Part shown: positions 62,050-64,000 of the stretch, piece by piece
Layout: each line of letters begins with the position of its first letter
How positions within the stretch are numbered: position 1 is the stretch's first letter
From: Emiliania huxleyi CCMP1516
Lineage: Eukaryota; Haptophyta; Isochrysidales; Noelaerhabdaceae
Direction: 5' to 3'
Length of the DNA stretch: 64,000 nt
Assembly: GCF_000372725.1 (NCBI RefSeq)
Contig: NW_005199673.1
Span: 22,593-86,592 of the forward strand
Notes under the pieces: generated by a model
The model's input: only the letters and a program-made list of their open reading frames with translations
Told to the model about the DNA's origin: nothing
Databases searched by the model: none
Program-made: the position numbers and the translations under genes

Positions 62050-62195
62050 GACTTAATTATTAACCTTGGGTAACCTCGATTAGTATGAGTTAACCTCGCG
62101 TAAGGTATTCCACGTGCTCACCTAATTAATTAATTAATTAATTAATTATGGGGGTGTGGTATTCGGTAATTAATTATTTTTTATTTATTGCGTAT
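62050..62195. repeat. AT-rich (TTAA)n island
   Basis: TTAATTAATTAATTAATTAA at about 62122-62150, flanked by two GGTATTC copies and a second AATTAATTATTTTTTATTTA. Sharply AT-rich against the GC-rich surroundings. Confidence 0.9.
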
Positions 62196-62449
62196 GGTAT
62201 TCGGCGACGGGTATTCCTAAGTATCCCAGGAGCGGAACAAGGCGCGGACGGCGCGGCGGAGCTGTTCGACTGAGTGCAGTGTACCACGTGGTCGTGCCAT
62301 CGTCGCTTCGTACACACACACACACACCGCCGCAATCGTCGCCGGCGCGCGACACGTTCCCGTCGGCAGGACTGTCCTCGCCGAATGCGTGCCGCCAAGG
62401 CGGGACGCACTCAGGGACAGTGCCGACGGGACGCGGCTCGAGGGGCGAC

Positions 62450-63207
62450 TCAGGAGAAGCTTGATGCGAGGTTGCCAGCCGTGCCTTCGATTTCGTTAAT
62501 CGAGTCAACGAAATCTTGCCAATCCGAGTCAACGAACAGCTGGCAGACGAACCGCCCCTCATTCACGTTGACAAAATTGGACGTAGCCGTCGAGACGTAG
62601 CCGGAGTAGTGCACGCACGGGTGTCCCTCCCACGCAGTCTCGCCGTCACTGCAGTGCCGGTGCTCCTCCACCTTGAAGACGGAGATGCCCCAAGCCTGAT
62701 TGCCCTGCTCCGGGCCGCACGCCGACGTCGGCTCGAGCAGCGCGATATTCTTGTGATCCCATGCGCTCGAGACCAGCGCGTCCGCCTCTGCCGCGTCGCC
62801 CTCAATGGTCTTTGCGAGGTGGTGAGGGAAATCGGTGAACTTGACCGCCGTCTGCGGGTAGTAGTTGAAGGCGATGTCGGCCATGAAGTGGGCCGCGGTA
62901 TCGCCCTCCGTCTCGCTCGCCTCGACGTCGCGCTCCTTCATGACCACGTTGAGATTCGAGCAGAAGCCGGAGGTGGCGATCAGCCAGGCGGGGTCGTCGA
63001 CCACGTCGGGCACGGGAGGAGAGGGCTTTGGCGCAAAGGCGAGGCCGCGAGCGGCTGGGTCGATGTCGTCGACGGTTTCTGCCTGCGCACTCGTGTGGTG
63101 CGTGTAGTTTCAAGCCTGCATGTGAGTAAGTGCGGCTGGGCGGAGCGACGCACCGGCAGGGCAGACGCCGACAGAGCGACGAGGAGAAGCGAGGCAATCT
63201 TCAGCAT
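62450..63207 (-). CDS. Secreted protein of unknown function
   Basis: Two exons, 63207-63154 and 63082-62450, joined phase 0 by a 71-bp GT-AG intron; 228 residues. The first exon is exactly a signal peptide (MLKIASLLLVALSASALP). The mature protein starts AETVDDIDPAARGLAFAPKP. Blocks include WLIATSGFCSNLNVVMKERD, FMADIAFNYYPQTAVKFTDF, ALLEPTSACGPEQGNQAWGI and HRHCSDGETAWEGHPCVHYS. Four or five cysteines could form disulfides. I do not recognise the family. A motif AGAAGAATTCTTC lies 40-51 nt upstream of the start. A second copy of the signal-peptide exon lies at 63571-63628. Confidence 0.7.
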
Positions 63208-63246
63208 CAATCTTCGAGATGACCTCGCGGCCAAAACGCCGTTTCA

Positions 63247-63258
63247 GAAGAATTCTTC
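63247..63258 (-). promoter_or_regulatory. GAAGAATTCTTC palindrome upstream of the secreted gene
   Basis: 40-51 nt before ATG 63207 on the coding strand; see the alpha-tubulin and SulP entries. Confidence 0.4.
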
Positions 63259-63539
63259 CAGCCCGCCGCTCGGGTGGTCTTTTCTTCCGGATCGAGCCGC
63301 TCGAACCAGGGAAAACGCATCGAGCCATGTCATGTCCATGGCGAAGCTCAAGGTGGGCGGGAAGGTGGGCGCTAAGGCGGGCGGGAAGGTGACACGAGCG
63401 CCGAGCTCGAGCGCTCTCGGATGAGATCGACGCATGAGAGATTGGGTCGAGAGAGATTTTTATTAACCAACAAGAAATCACGACTCCTGGGTCGAGCAGC
63501 TGGCCGACCGAGCAGGAGAGATGGGCCCTGCCTCCCCTG

Positions 63540-63628
63540 CTAAGCGTAATTGTACCAGGGCGGAGCGAGTACCGTATAAGCAGGCGCCGGCAGCGCGACG
63601 AGCAGAAGCGAGGCAATCTCCAGCATGG
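63540..63628 (-). pseudogene. Duplicated signal-peptide exon
   Basis: ATG 63626 opens MLEIASLLLVALPAPAYTV, closely matching the first exon of the gene at 63207 in DNA and protein, including the region around its splice donor. The frame then stops at 63540 and no second exon follows. Confidence 0.75.
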
Positions 63629-63699
63629 CAGTCCAAGATGTACCCCGCGCCGCGGCCTGTTCAATTTCGGCGTTTTTTACCCTTGAGGTTTGCGCCTCC

Positions 63700-63800
63700 C
63701 TGTAACACGACACGCTCAACACGCTCGACACCCTCGACACCACTCCTCGACACCTCTGTCCCTCGACAGCAGCTTGACACCCTCGAGGCGACGGCGCGGC
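63700..63800. repeat. CTCGACACC minisatellite
   Basis: About eight imperfect units (ACACGCTCGACACCCTCGAC) of 9-10 bp. May lie in an intron of a gene running off the right edge. Confidence 0.75.
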
Positions 63801-64000
63801 GAAAGCGGAGGTGTCGAGGGTGGAGGAGGCGGAGGCGGTGGCGGCGGTGGCCCGGTGGCATACAATTAACCTCAATGCTCAAAAGTCAAACCCTCGCAAC
63901 GTCCAAAGACCTCAAAGTGAGGGGACACGGATTGAAGATCCCTCACACCAAGATCACGTGCAGGGCGGGGACACAATCATGTCCCTAAATCCCATCTCGT

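Overview
This is nuclear DNA from a eukaryotic microalga. The window is GC-rich, its genes carry short introns, and it holds plastid-style targeting, nuclear alpha-tubulin, cytosolic-type asparaginyl-tRNA synthetase, several retroposon families and many micro- and minisatellites. A haptophyte of the Emiliania/Chrysochromulina kind fits best. The reasons are the GC-rich coding sequence, the high share of GC-AG introns, a selenocysteine-type glutathione peroxidase, and HET/TIR-like proteins with armadillo repeats. A dinoflagellate or pelagophyte cannot be excluded from sequence alone.

Layout. 0-6 kb: satellites, an acidic Ala/Glu-rich hypothetical gene and little else. 6.6-7.5 kb: organellar GrpE. 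9-12 kb: repeats, a J-like fragment and an acidic ORF. 12.2-15.6 kb: a SulP anion transporter with an EF-hand, a STAS domain and a cyclic-nucleotide-binding-like domain. 16.7-19.3 kb: a Cys-rich secreted protein, a DUF4326-like protein with an RS tail, and a non-LTR retrotransposon fragment. 19.5-23 kb: a nine-exon AsnRS. 24.3-27.1 kb: a frameshifted reverse transcriptase beside a 761-bp palindrome. 27.2-32 kb: a short-chain dehydrogenase with a WWE-like tail, whose putative first exon lies upstream of a RING-ankyrin gene. 33.4-35 kb: a glycosyltransferase. 36.7-41 kb: a PPG-repeat protein and a HET-like/ARM-repeat protein. 41.8-45.4 kb: a BPA1-like protein, a Cys-rich secreted protein, an ARL16-like GTPase and a Tim17-like protein. 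46.5-48 kb: a five-exon GPX with an in-frame UGA at the catalytic position. 48.4-50.3 kb: a large secreted/membrane protein. 52.3-54.7 kb: alpha-tubulin in eight exons. 55.3-57.3 kb: a multipass membrane protein with a TIR/HET-like tail. 59.2-61.2 kb: a NIPA-like transporter. 62.4-63.2 kb: a secreted protein.

The strongest signals beyond single genes concern introns. Reading frames of conserved proteins (alpha-tubulin, AsnRS, GPX, NIPA-like) require GC donors at many junctions and probably GA donors at a few. The exon-intron borders often carry direct repeats of 4-18 bp. Introns are often filled with 10-11 bp minisatellites built on an ATCTCGG/GAGATNNGG core, and several contain tandem copies of the neighbouring exon end plus splice donor. 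This looks like insertion and growth of introner-like elements. At least five families of short dispersed repeats recur across the window, two of them with simple-repeat tails like those of SINEs.

The genes do not form an operon or pathway; this is an ordinary mixed nuclear neighbourhood. Exon coordinates for AsnRS, alpha-tubulin, GPX, RING-ankyrin and the 62-kb secreted protein were checked codon by codon and keep frame throughout. Other multi-exon models are approximate.
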